From Fimbriimonas ginsengisoli (lineage in GTDB: Bacteria > Armatimonadota > Fimbriimonadia > Fimbriimonadales > Fimbriimonadaceae), in contig JACOSL010000008.1 of assembly GCA_016179045.1 (NCBI GenBank), positions 1 through 52,899 of the forward strand: a DNA stretch of 52,899 bases, in the 5' to 3' direction. The notes under the pieces were generated by a model. The model did not search any database, was not told where the DNA came from, and saw only the letters and a list, made by a program, of their open reading frames with translations. A program made the translations under genes and the position numbers. Below, piece by piece: positions 1 through 7,468 of this stretch. Every line of letters starts with the position of its first letter. The stretch's first letter is position 1.

Positions 1-214
1 CGTGCGGCGTGCGGCGCGGAACGAGCTTGGGCGCACGGCTTAGCTCGCGCATGCCCAGAATGCCCTCGCTCAAAGCTCGCTGCACCCACTTGCGGCCCGT
101 CGGACGGGTCACTCCGAATTGGCGGCACGCCTGGCTGAGCGGCCAACCCTCATCAAGCACCCTACACACCAGCAAGCGACGACTATCCATAGTGCTCACA
201 CTCGTAAACGGCAT
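1..214 (-). CDS. IS481-family transposase, N-terminal part (runs off left edge)
   Basis: Only the first ~71 codons are in the window; the rest lies beyond base 1. The start at 214 gives a protein beginning MPFTSVSTMDSRRLLV, followed by a helix-turn-helix with the core QACRQFGVTRPTGRKW and then ELSRAP. This matches the N-terminal HTH layout of IS481 transposases, which often start MPW..., then (M)DER(L)RFV, then CREFGISRKTGYKW. The catalytic DDE region is not visible, so whether the element is intact is unknown. A second ATG at 190 is possible but lacks the family's usual first eight residues. The reading frame is open to the edge. Confidence 0.85.
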   Translation of the reverse strand, partial: MPFTSVSTMDSRRLLVCRVLDEGWPLSQACRQFGVTRPTGRKWVQRALSEGILGMRELSRAPKLVPRRTPH

Positions 215-285
215 GCCCCTCCGGACGCCGGGCGTGTGGATACGATGTGTTGGCGGACCTGGATACGATGTGTTGGCATCGGACA
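215..285 (-). mobile_element. Left terminal region of the IS481-type element
   Basis: Read on the minus strand, the segment outside the transposase start begins TGTCCGATGCCAACACATCG at 285, a plausible IS481-type end starting with TGT. It contains the two direct repeats listed separately. The exact end and any target-site duplication cannot be fixed without the other end of the element. Confidence 0.5.
237..277. repeat. Two 18-bp direct repeats in the IS end
   Basis: TGGATACGATGTGTTGGC occurs at 237-254 and again at 260-277, identical and 23 bp apart. Repeated motifs near an IS end commonly serve as transposase binding sites. With only two copies and no further array, this is not a CRISPR. 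Confidence 0.75.
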
Positions 286-378
286 CCTTGAGGGAGGGGT
301 AGGGTGAGCCGTACAGCTCCCGAGCCGAGAAATGCGACCGGCGAACTTGCCTCAAGGGACCAAGGCAAGAAGACGATA

Positions 379-403
379 GCCTCGGTACGTCGCGTACTGA
401 GGC
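379..403. other. Hairpin in the gap between IS element and methyltransferase
   Basis: GCCTCGGTAC at 379-388 pairs with GTACTGAGGC at 394-403 around a 5-nt loop (10 bp including one G-T pair). It sits about 50 bp past the stop of the minus-strand methyltransferase gene and could end its transcript, but it has no U-run. The rest of 286-452 shows nothing recognisable. Confidence 0.35.
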
Positions 404-452
404 ATGGCCTTGCGGGCGCCACGGAGCGTGCCCCCCCGGTTCGTAATCTCCC

Positions 453-1067
453 CTAAGGCCGCTTCCGCGCGATGAAGTGGAAGATGTGCCAGTGCTTGGG
501 CACGCGCTGGGAAGTCTCACCGTCTAGGTCGACCTCTTCCAGATGGAGCGTCTCGAAGGGGGCGAGGAGTTGTTCGACTCCGGCGCGAGTTAGCACGGTA
601 TAGCCGCGCGGCGCCCATTCGTCGTTCACGCCAAGCAGTTGGCCCATGAACAGCCCGCCCGGCTTTAGGTCGGCCATCATTCGTGCCCAGAAGGCCCGGA
701 AGGCGGGCGGAGGCAGGAAGAACAGGCTGAATTCCGCCACGATTACGTCGAACGTGCCGAGTGGGGCAAGGTCGAGGTCCTCGAAGCCGCTCTGCACGAA
801 TTCGACGCTGGCCCCGGCGGGCAGGCAAGAGCGCACGATTTCAAGCGCCTCTTTCGACTGGTCGACCGCGACCACCTGGAAACCTCGTGAGACGAAATAC
901 AGCACTCCATGGCCCACGCCGCAGCCGAGCTCCAGCACGCGCACGGTCGTGGGCAGATGGGGCTCGAGGAGGGCGTAGGTGGGATGGAGCGGCTTTTCGA
1001 TGGTCGCCGCGAAGTAGGCGGGCCAGTCGACGATATGAGGTTCGGTCGCTGCCATGGCCTTGAGCAT
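453..1067 (-). CDS. Class I SAM-dependent methyltransferase
   Basis: This 204-aa protein has the Rossmann-type methyltransferase fold. Motif I is seen as VLELGCGVGHGVLYF near residue 45, followed by an acidic residue in VVAVDQS that would bind the ribose of S-adenosylmethionine. Further on, FDVIVAEFSLFFLPP and DLKPGGLFMGQLLG fit motifs II-III of Methyltransf_11/25-type enzymes. The length is normal for a stand-alone domain. The substrate cannot be told; small-molecule targets are as likely as any. An alternative start (MAATEPHIV) lies four codons downstream. It stands alone, divergent from the tricorn gene. Confidence 0.85.
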   Translation of the reverse strand: MLKAMAATEPHIVDWPAYFAATIEKPLHPTYALLEPHLPTTVRVLELGCGVGHGVLYFVSRGFQVVAVDQSKEALEIVRSCLPAGASVEFVQSGFEDLDLAPLGTFDVIVAEFSLFFLPPPAFRAFWARMMADLKPGGLFMGQLLGVNDEWAPRGYTVLTRAGVEQLLAPFETLHLEEVDLDGETSQRVPKHWHIFHFIARKRP

Positions 1068-1118
1068 GGCACGGAGCGTTCCGGCGAGTTACGATTTGGC
1101 GCCCGGTCGGAGTTGGGA

Positions 1119-1185
1119 AACCGCCCCCGCCTCGCAGACTCGGCACCCACTCCTCCCCCGACAAGTCGGAGCAAGAGGGGGATGG
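1119..1185 (+). repeat. Interspersed repeat family 2, copy a
   Basis: About 67 bp beginning AACCGCCCCCGCCTCG and containing CCGACAAGTCGG inside a C-run/G-run stem ending GCAAGAGGGGGA. A close second copy lies at 48069-48135. The core folds as nested inverted repeats. It lies between the methyltransferase start and the tricorn start, in the 205-bp divergent intergenic region, so it may sit in promoter territory. Confidence 0.7.
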
Positions 1186-1272
1186 AAGAGCTTGGCTCCG
1201 TTCGCGCCCGACCAAGGCCCCAAGCCTGGGATGCGGGGTCGGGCATACTACGAACCGCACCCCAAACGAGTC

Positions 1273-4200
1273 ATGAACATCATCACGCTTGCCCTCGCCA
1301 CGCTCAGTGTCGGCCTCCAGCAGCCGGACGAGATGCGGCTCATGCGATTTCCCGACATCCGAGGCGACCAGGTGGTGTTCACCTACGCCTCCGACCTGTG
1401 GCTGGCCGACACCCACGGCGGATACGCCCGACGCCTAACGTCCCACCCCGGCATGGAGATTCGGCCGCACTTTTCGCCCGACGGCAAGTGGATCGCCTTC
1501 ACCGGCCAGTACGACGGCTCGACCGAGGTGTACGCGATGCCCGCCGAGGGTGGCGAGCCCACCCGGCTCACATGGGGCCCGGATGGGGCCACAGTCGTTG
1601 GCTGGACGCCGGGCGGGAAGGTCGCCTATGTTTCCGTGCAAGGCTCGTTCACGAACCGCCAGCGCAGGCTTTGGCTGGTGAGCCCAACGGGCGGCTTACC
1701 GGAGGAGACGCCGGTTATCGAGGCGAGCGAAGCGAGCTTTTCGCCCGACGGCTCGAAGGTGGCCTACAACCGCTTCCCAAGCGCGAACTTCAACTGGCGG
1801 CGCTACCGGGGCGGCGAGCAGGGCGTCATTTCATTCTTCGACCTGAAGACGGGCGCCTATAGCGAACTGCCCCACGGACGCGAGAGCACTTGGTCGCCGC
1901 TTTGGGTGGGCAACTCGATCTACTTCATCAGCGATAAGAACCAGAACACGGTCAACCTCTACCGGCACGATCTGGGCTCGGGCAAGACGGTCCAGCTGAC
2001 TCGGTACACCGATGCGGACATCAAGTGGCCCTCCACCGACGGCAAGGAGATCGTGTTCGAGCGGGATGGCTACCTGTATCGCTACGACATCGAAAACGGC
2101 ACGGCCGAGAAGCTGGCACCCAAGGTGCTGGGCGACCACCTGGCCGCTCGCCCCGCCTTGCGCAAGCTGGGCATTGCCGACATATCCATCTCCCCTAGCG
2201 GCGTCCGGGTTGCGGTCGAGGCGAGGGGCGAGATTTTCACCGTGCCCGCGAAGAATGGCGAGACCCGCAACCTTACCGCGAGCCAGACCTCGCGCGAACG
2301 CTTCCCCAACTGGTCGCCCGATGGCAAGACGATCGCCTACACCACCGACCGGACCGGCAGCACCCAGGTGATGATCCAGCCGCAAATGGGCGGCGAGGCC
2401 AAGCAGGTGAGCGATTGGAGCGGGGCGGACCTCACGGGGCTTCGCTGGTCGCCCGATAGCAAGAATCTTTCGTTTACAAGCGGGGATCACGACCTTTGGA
2501 TTCTCGACCCTGCCACGAAGAAGGCCACCCTGGTAGTACATGACCGCTACGAGCGGCTGAACGAATACGACTGGTCGCCCGACTCCAAGTGGATCGCGTA
2601 CATCAGCACGGGCGACAACCTGTTCACCGCGCTCCACCTGTTCGAAGTTGCGACGGGCAAGGACGCGAAGGTCACCGAGGGCTATTACCGCGACGACGCG
2701 GTGTCCTTCGACCTGAACGGCAAGTACCTGTACCTCGTCTCCGCGCGCACGTTCAACCCCGTCGGCGGGGACTTCGAGTTCAACGCTCTTACGCAAGGGG
2801 CGCAGCGCGTGTATCTCCTCACCCTCGCAAAGGACACGCCGAACCCGCTCGCTCCCACCTCGGACGAGGAGACCGACAAGCCGGCCGCGCCCGCAGGCCC
2901 GGGCAAGGGCGAAGGCAAGCCGGGCGAAGGCCCCAAGGAGACGAAGATAGACCTCGACGGGCTCGGCGGCCGGATCGTGGCCCTTCCGATGCCGGCAGGC
3001 GGCTACGGCTTCATCGTAGGCGGCAACAACGGGGTGTTCTACCTGGGTGCGAGCGGGCTGTCGAAGTTCGACCTCACGTCTAAGGAAAGCTCGGTGATCA
3101 TGGCGGGCGGGCGGCTGTTCGATTTCAACCCGGCGCGCACCAAGCTCGCGTACGTTGCGGCCGGGACTCTCGGAATTTCCGACATCCATCCCGGCATCAA
3201 GCCCGGCGACGGCAAGGTGGAGACTTCGGGGGTCGAGGCGGTTGTCGATCCCAAGGCGGAGTGGAAGCAGATGTTCTGGGAGGCGTGGCGCTGGGAGCGC
3301 GACCACTTCTACGACAAGGCCATGACCGGCCTTGATTGGAAAGCCATCGGCGACCGATACGCCAAGTATTTGCCCTACGTCTCGCATCGGAGCGATCTCA
3401 CCTACGTGCTCGGCTTGATGCTGGGCGAACTGGGCACGTCGCACGCGTACGTCTTTGGCGGCGACTTGGGGCCGATGATCCCGCCGGTAGTCGTGGGGAT
3501 GCTGGGCGCCGATTACGGGCTCGACTCGGGCCACGTGAAGTTCAAGAAAATCTATCGGGGTGAAAGCTTCGAGGAAGGCAGGCGCGGCCCGCTCGGGGAG
3601 CCCGGGATCAACGTGAACGAGGGGGACTACCTGCTCGAGATCGACGGCAAGGAAGTTGCGCCAAGCGTCGCGCCCCAATCGCTCCTCTTGGACAAGGCCG
3701 GGCACCAAGTGACCCTGACCGTGAACAGCGTGCCGTCGACGACGGGGGCGCGGAAGGTGGTGGTGAGGCCGATCGCGAGCGAGGGCCAGCTGCGCTACAT
3801 CGATTGGGTCGAAGCCACTCGGCGCAAAGTGGGCGAGCTGTCGGGCGGGAAGATCGGTTACATGCACGTTCCCGATACCTCCATCGACGGCGTGATCGAG
3901 TTCCTTAAGGGCTTCTACAGCCAGACCGACAAAGAGGCGATGATCGTGGACGAGCGGTGGAACGGCGGCGGAATGATCCCGACGTTTTACATCGAAAAGC
4001 TCAGCCGGCACACGATGACCGTGTTCCGCCAGCGGCATGGGGACGACGTCCCGTTCCCGGTGCAGCACCTGGAGGGGCCGAAGGTGATGCTGATCAACGC
4101 CTACGCAGGCTCGGGCGGCGACCTTTTCCCTTGGTTCTTTCGCCAGGCCAAGCTCGGCCCCCTTATCGGCAAACGGACCTGGGGTGGGCTGGTGGGCATA

Positions 4201-4452
4201 ACGGGCGGAGCGCCACTCGTCGACGGCGGCACCGTGACCGCGCCCGAATTCGGCCTTTACGATCCGGCGACGGGCAAATGGATTGCGGAAAATATGGGGA
4301 TCGATCCCGATATCGATGTCGACCTTCGGCCCGACCTCGCCGCGCAGGGCCGCGATCCGCAGCTTGAGAAGGCGGTCGAGGTGCTGATGGACGAATTGAA
4401 GAAGGGCAAGGCGCCGGTCAGGCGGCCGGACTTCCCCAAGGTGGGACCGTGA
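1273..4452 (+). CDS. Tricorn-like protease (beta-propellers, PDZ, S41 core)
   Basis: 1059 aa, close to the usual tricorn length. The N-terminal two thirds are WD/TolB-like propeller blades with repeated SPDGKWIAF / WSPDGKTIAY motifs. A Gly/Pro/Lys-rich linker near 540-560 leads to further blades, then a helical bundle (MFWEAWRWERDHFYD, ~675), a PDZ-like segment (~745-840) and a tail-specific protease core. Likely catalytic residues are His724 in GTSHAYV and the nucleophile Ser947 in AGSGGD, with the acidic partner near AENMGIDPDI. I chose ATG 1273 over the longer upstream frame because it gives a hydrophobic N-terminus (IITLALATLSVG) and the family's MRLMRFPDIRGDQVVF start. Probably exported; it would cut oligopeptides for nearby exopeptidases. 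Confidence 0.93.
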   Translation: MNIITLALATLSVGLQQPDEMRLMRFPDIRGDQVVFTYASDLWLADTHGGYARRLTSHPGMEIRPHFSPDGKWIAFTGQYDGSTEVYAMPAEGGEPTRLTWGPDGATVVGWTPGGKVAYVSVQGSFTNRQRRLWLVSPTGGLPEETPVIEASEASFSPDGSKVAYNRFPSANFNWRRYRGGEQGVISFFDLKTGAYSELPHGRESTWSPLWVGNSIYFISDKNQNTVNLYRHDLGSGKTVQLTRYTDADIKWPSTDGKEIVFERDGYLYRYDIENGTAEKLAPKVLGDHLAARPALRKLGIADISISPSGVRVAVEARGEIFTVPAKNGETRNLTASQTSRERFPNWSPDGKTIAYTTDRTGSTQVMIQPQMGGEAKQVSDWSGADLTGLRWSPDSKNLSFTSGDHDLWILDPATKKATLVVHDRYERLNEYDWSPDSKWIAYISTGDNLFTALHLFEVATGKDAKVTEGYYRDDAVSFDLNGKYLYLVSARTFNPVGGDFEFNALTQGAQRVYLLTLAKDTPNPLAPTSDEETDKPAAPAGPGKGEGKPGEGPKETKIDLDGLGGRIVALPMPAGGYGFIVGGNNGVFYLGASGLSKFDLTSKESSVIMAGGRLFDFNPARTKLAYVAAGTLGISDIHPGIKPGDGKVETSGVEAVVDPKAEWKQMFWEAWRWERDHFYDKAMTGLDWKAIGDRYAKYLPYVSHRSDLTYVLGLMLGELGTSHAYVFGGDLGPMIPPVVVGMLGADYGLDSGHVKFKKIYRGESFEEGRRGPLGEPGINVNEGDYLLEIDGKEVAPSVAPQSLLLDKAGHQVTLTVNSVPSTTGARKVVVRPIASEGQLRYIDWVEATRRKVGELSGGKIGYMHVPDTSIDGVIEFLKGFYSQTDKEAMIVDERWNGGGMIPTFYIEKLSRHTMTVFRQRHGDDVPFPVQHLEGPKVMLINAYAGSGGDLFPWFFRQAKLGPLIGKRTWGGLVGITGGAPLVDGGTVTAPEFGLYDPATGKWIAENMGIDPDIDVDLRPDLAAQGRDPQLEKAVEVLMDELKKGKAPVRRPDFPKVGP

Positions 4453-4477
4453 GCAAACGAGGGGTTGGAGAACAAGA

Positions 4478-5917
4478 ATGAAGCGAATCACCATTGCCGC
4501 GCTCGGAGTTTCTGGCCTGGCGTTCGTGCTGGCGGGCTGGGCAGCGGCCCAGGGCGACCAAGGCACGATCGACCGGATCGTGGATATCGGCAAGCACGAT
4601 AGCCACCTGATGAAGGACCTGGGAGGGCTTTGCGAGATCGGCTCGCGCCTGACGGGATCGCCCCGCCTGCGAAAGGCGCAGGAATGGGCGGCGGGCAAGT
4701 TTCGGTCATACGGGCTCTCGAACGTGCACCTGGAGCAATGGGGCGAGTGGCCGATGGGATGGGAGCGTGAGCCGGGCACCTACGCCAAGATGGTTCGCCC
4801 GTTCGACATCGACATGGTGTTCACATCGCCGGACTGGACCAACGGCACGAACGGCCCGCTTCGCGGGGCGGCGGTGGCCGATCCCAAGACCAAAGCCGAT
4901 TTCGAAAAGGTCAGAGGCAAGCTAAAGGATGCTTGGGTGGTCACGGAGGGTATTCCTCGACGTCCGCGCGGCGGCGGCGAGCCGCCACCTGTCGGCGACG
5001 AGCAGGCCCAGGTGCAAAAAATGGTGGAAGAGGCGGGCATCGCGGGGCGCGTTTATGGCGCTCGCGGTGAACTCGTGATCACCTTCGGCAATTATCGCGA
5101 GAAGACCTTCGACAAGCATCCAAAGCTGCGCCAGGTGATCCTCGCACGCTCGGACATGGATCGCATCAAGCGAAATCTGGATTGGGGCAAGGAAGTGGTG
5201 CTCGAGTGCAACTTGGATTACCGATGGTGGAAGGGCCCGGTTCCCCAGTACAACGTTGTGGCGGAAATTCCGGGGTCGGAGAAGCCGGACGAGGTGGTGA
5301 TCGTCTCGGGGCACTTGGACAGTTGGGACGGCCCCGGCTCGCAAGGGGCTCTCGATAACGGCACGGGCTCGTGCACTGCTTTGGAGGCCGCGCGCATATT
5401 GGTGAAGGCGCACGCTTGTCCGAAGCGCACGATAAGGTTCATCTTGTGGTCGGGCGAGGAAGAAGGCCTGCTCGGCTCGCACGCCTACGTCGAGGCCCAC
5501 AAGGCGGAGATGGACAAGATTTCGGCGGTGCTCGTCGACGATGGCGGCACGGACTACCAGGGCGGCTACGTCGGGCCCGAGGTGATGCGACCGATGATGG
5601 AGGCTGCGTTCGGCCCATCGGTCAAGGCGTTCCCCGAGTTCCCGCAGGTCTACAAGGTGGTTTCTTCGATCCGGCGCCAGGAGTCGGGCTCGGATCACGC
5701 CTCGTTCTGGAAATACAACGTGCCCGGATTCTTCACGATCGAGACGGGTCGGTCGGATTACAACTTTATCCACCACACCCAGCACGACCGAATCGAGTAC
5801 GCGATCCCGGAGTATCTGGTGCAGTCGGCGACGAACCATGCGATCGTGGCTTATAACCTGGCGTGCGCGGACACGCTCGTGCCGCGGCAGGTGCCCGCGA
5901 CGACGCCGGCGAGGTAG
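4478..5917 (+). CDS. Secreted M28 family zinc peptidase
   Basis: 479 aa with a signal peptide (MKRITIAALGVSGLAFVLAG). A PA-type insert (roughly 110-215) precedes a two-zinc aminopeptidase domain. Visible metal ligands are His279 in SGHLDSW, the bridging Asp293 in GALDNGTG, Glu327/Glu328 (base and ligand) in SGEEEGLLG, Asp354/355 in LVDDGGTDY and His432/433 in NFIHHTQHD. The family includes aminopeptidases and carboxypeptidases such as glutamate carboxypeptidase and plasma Gly-dipeptide peptidases; exact specificity is not readable. It starts 25 bp after the tricorn stop, so the two are probably co-transcribed and act on the same peptides. Confidence 0.93.
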   Translation: MKRITIAALGVSGLAFVLAGWAAAQGDQGTIDRIVDIGKHDSHLMKDLGGLCEIGSRLTGSPRLRKAQEWAAGKFRSYGLSNVHLEQWGEWPMGWEREPGTYAKMVRPFDIDMVFTSPDWTNGTNGPLRGAAVADPKTKADFEKVRGKLKDAWVVTEGIPRRPRGGGEPPPVGDEQAQVQKMVEEAGIAGRVYGARGELVITFGNYREKTFDKHPKLRQVILARSDMDRIKRNLDWGKEVVLECNLDYRWWKGPVPQYNVVAEIPGSEKPDEVVIVSGHLDSWDGPGSQGALDNGTGSCTALEAARILVKAHACPKRTIRFILWSGEEEGLLGSHAYVEAHKAEMDKISAVLVDDGGTDYQGGYVGPEVMRPMMEAAFGPSVKAFPEFPQVYKVVSSIRRQESGSDHASFWKYNVPGFFTIETGRSDYNFIHHTQHDRIEYAIPEYLVQSATNHAIVAYNLACADTLVPRQVPATTPAR

Positions 5918-5941
5918 CTCCGCAGTTGACTAGGTGGATTC

Positions 5942-5958
5942 CTCCGCCTGCGGCGGAG
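5942..5958. repeat. Short hairpin preceding repeat copy A
   Basis: CTCCGCC pairs with GGCGGAG around TGC. The same 7-bp stem precedes repeat copy E (42561-42578), so it is an optional 5' module of repeat family 1. Placed 25 bp after the M28 stop, it could also act in transcript ending. The remaining intergenic sequence up to the Pho-like box holds repeat copy A and two more hairpins: TCTCCCCC/GGGGGAGA around 6299-6320, and an imperfect CACCCCTC/GAGGGG arm pair around 6128-6152. Confidence 0.6.
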
Positions 5959-5988
5959 CGCCACCCCCCGCGCTGCTTTGCCGCGCGA

Positions 5989-6087
5989 CCCCCGCCGTGT
6001 GGCAGGGGTGATTATTTTTCTTTGGCTCGCTCGGCCCGTCCCGGGCCTCGCTCACCTTTGCCTTCGGCACACCATCCGTGGCGTCCC
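5989..6087 (+). repeat. Three-hairpin interspersed repeat, copy A
   Basis: Member of a five-copy family (A-E). Stem 1 is CCCC-GCC gtgt GGC-a-GGGG. The constant spacer is ATTATTTTTCTTTGGCTCGC. Stem 2 is GGCCCG tcc CGGGCC, followed by CTCGCTCACC. Stem 3 is ACACC atccg TGGCGT, which carries a mismatch in this copy. It lies between the M28 gene and pstS. No reading frame is conserved across copies. Confidence 0.85.
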
Positions 6088-6338
6088 AAGGGGGACGCTT
6101 CAGGTACGAGCTGCCGGTTCCGGCGGATCACCCCTCCTTTGATGAGAGGGGTTGGGTGAGGGTGATTAATTCGCCGTTTCGAAAGGGAGGGCTGCCAGGG
6201 CGCGGCGCAAAATTCGATTGACCTTGCCTCGATCCCGTCCACCCCCCTCTTGCGTTCGCTGCCGCCTTCGCCGGAGCTACGGCCTGGCCGCTCACGCTCT
6301 CTCCCCCCTCAAGGGGGAGACGGTCAAGCCTTCAACAA

Positions 6339-6355
6339 TTAACCCCGTCTTAACA
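6339..6355 (+). promoter_or_regulatory. Candidate Pho box upstream of pstS
   Basis: TTAACC (6339-6344) and TTAACA (6350-6355) are direct repeats spaced by 5 bp, an 11-bp period. This is the layout of PhoP/PhoB sites (for example TTAACA-N5-TTAACA in Bacillus). A related TTCAACA lies just upstream at 6331. The site is 24 bp before the pstS start, as expected for activation under phosphate limitation. It is a match by eye, not a scored one. Confidence 0.5.
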
Positions 6356-6378
6356 ACCCCCTGGTAGCTTCCCGGGCG

Positions 6379-7431
6379 ATGGCACGAACGACTCTTTGCG
6401 CCGGGCTGGCGCTCGGCATTTTGGTGGCAGGCTGTGGCGGTCCGGAGGCGCAAGGCGGCAAGGCCCCGGCGGCCGCGATCACGATCAACGGCGCCGGGTC
6501 GACCTTCGTCAATCCCGCGATGTCGAAGTGGGCATACGCCTATCACGAGGCGAAGGCGAACACCACCGTCAATTATCAATCGGTGGGCTCGGGCGCGGGC
6601 ATCGCCCAGTACAAGGCGGGCACGGTCGACTTCGGAGCGAGCGACGCGCCGCTGTCGGACAAGGAGCGGGGCGAGATGCCCACGCCTACCCTCCACATCC
6701 CGGTTACCTCGGGCTGCGAGGTGCTTGCCTACAACATCCCCAACATCGGCAGCGGGCTGAAGCTCTCGACCGAAGCGATTGCGGGAATCTTCCTCGGCAA
6801 GATCAAGACGTGGAACGATCCGGCGATCGCCAGGCCCAATCCGGACTTGAAACTGCCCGCGATACCGATCACGGTGGCCCACCGATCCGATGGATCGGGG
6901 ACGACCTTCATCTTCACCGACTACCTAACATCGTCTTCACCGGAGTGGGCCAAGGGCCCGGGCAAAGGCAAGACCGTGAACTGGCCGGTCGGCCTTGGAG
7001 GGAAGGGCAACGAGGGGGTGGCGGGCCTCGTGAAGCAGACGCCCGGTTGCATCGGCTACGTGGAGCTCGCCTACGCGATGCAGGCCAAGCTCAACTTCGG
7101 GCCGCTGCAGAACAAGAGCGGCGAGTACATCCCTCCGTCGCTGGAGAGCGCGAGTGCGGCAGCGAACGCAGCGGTCGAGAGCATGCAGAAGGACGTTCGC
7201 GTCTCGATCGTGAACGGCGCCGGCAAGGACGCGTATCCGATCGTCGGCTTCGTCTACGTGCTCGTTTCCAAGACGCCCAAGGATCCGACCAAGGGCAAGG
7301 CGGTGGTCGACTTCCTGAAGTGGGTGCTAGGGCCGGGCCAGGAGATGGCCACGCCTCTGCAATATGCGCCGCTTCCGAAGGCGGTGGTCGACCTGAACAT
7401 GGCGGCGCTCGGTGGGGTGACGACAGGCTAA
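6379..7431 (+). CDS. pstS: Phosphate ABC transporter substrate-binding lipoprotein
   Basis: 350 aa. The N-terminus ends in a lipobox (GILVAGC), so this is a lipoprotein. The mature part starts ITINGAGSTFVNPAMSKW and continues VNYQSVGSGAGIAQY and VDFGASDAPLS, the phosphate-binding loops typical of PstS. HRSDGSGTTFIFTDYL is the third characteristic segment. It would capture phosphate in the periplasm and hand it to the fused PstCA permease encoded next. The upstream Pho-like box suggests induction by phosphate starvation. Length is normal for the family. Confidence 0.96.
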   Translation: MARTTLCAGLALGILVAGCGGPEAQGGKAPAAAITINGAGSTFVNPAMSKWAYAYHEAKANTTVNYQSVGSGAGIAQYKAGTVDFGASDAPLSDKERGEMPTPTLHIPVTSGCEVLAYNIPNIGSGLKLSTEAIAGIFLGKIKTWNDPAIARPNPDLKLPAIPITVAHRSDGSGTTFIFTDYLTSSSPEWAKGPGKGKTVNWPVGLGGKGNEGVAGLVKQTPGCIGYVELAYAMQAKLNFGPLQNKSGEYIPPSLESASAAANAAVESMQKDVRVSIVNGAGKDAYPIVGFVYVLVSKTPKDPTKGKAVVDFLKWVLGPGQEMATPLQYAPLPKAVVDLNMAALGGVTTG

Positions 7432-7468
7432 GGGGCAAGAGCTGGCGATAACGAACAAGCCGCCTGAT

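Noticed and set aside
237-277. Two direct repeats as a start of a CRISPR array
   Set aside because: Only two 18-bp copies with a 5-bp gap and no cas genes; they lie in an IS end.
1831-4779. Long minus-strand open frame (982 codons) opposite the tricorn and M28 genes
   Set aside because: It is the antisense of two clearly recognised genes; its protein has low-complexity Arg/His/Val-rich composition with no domain. Long antisense frames are expected in GC-rich DNA.
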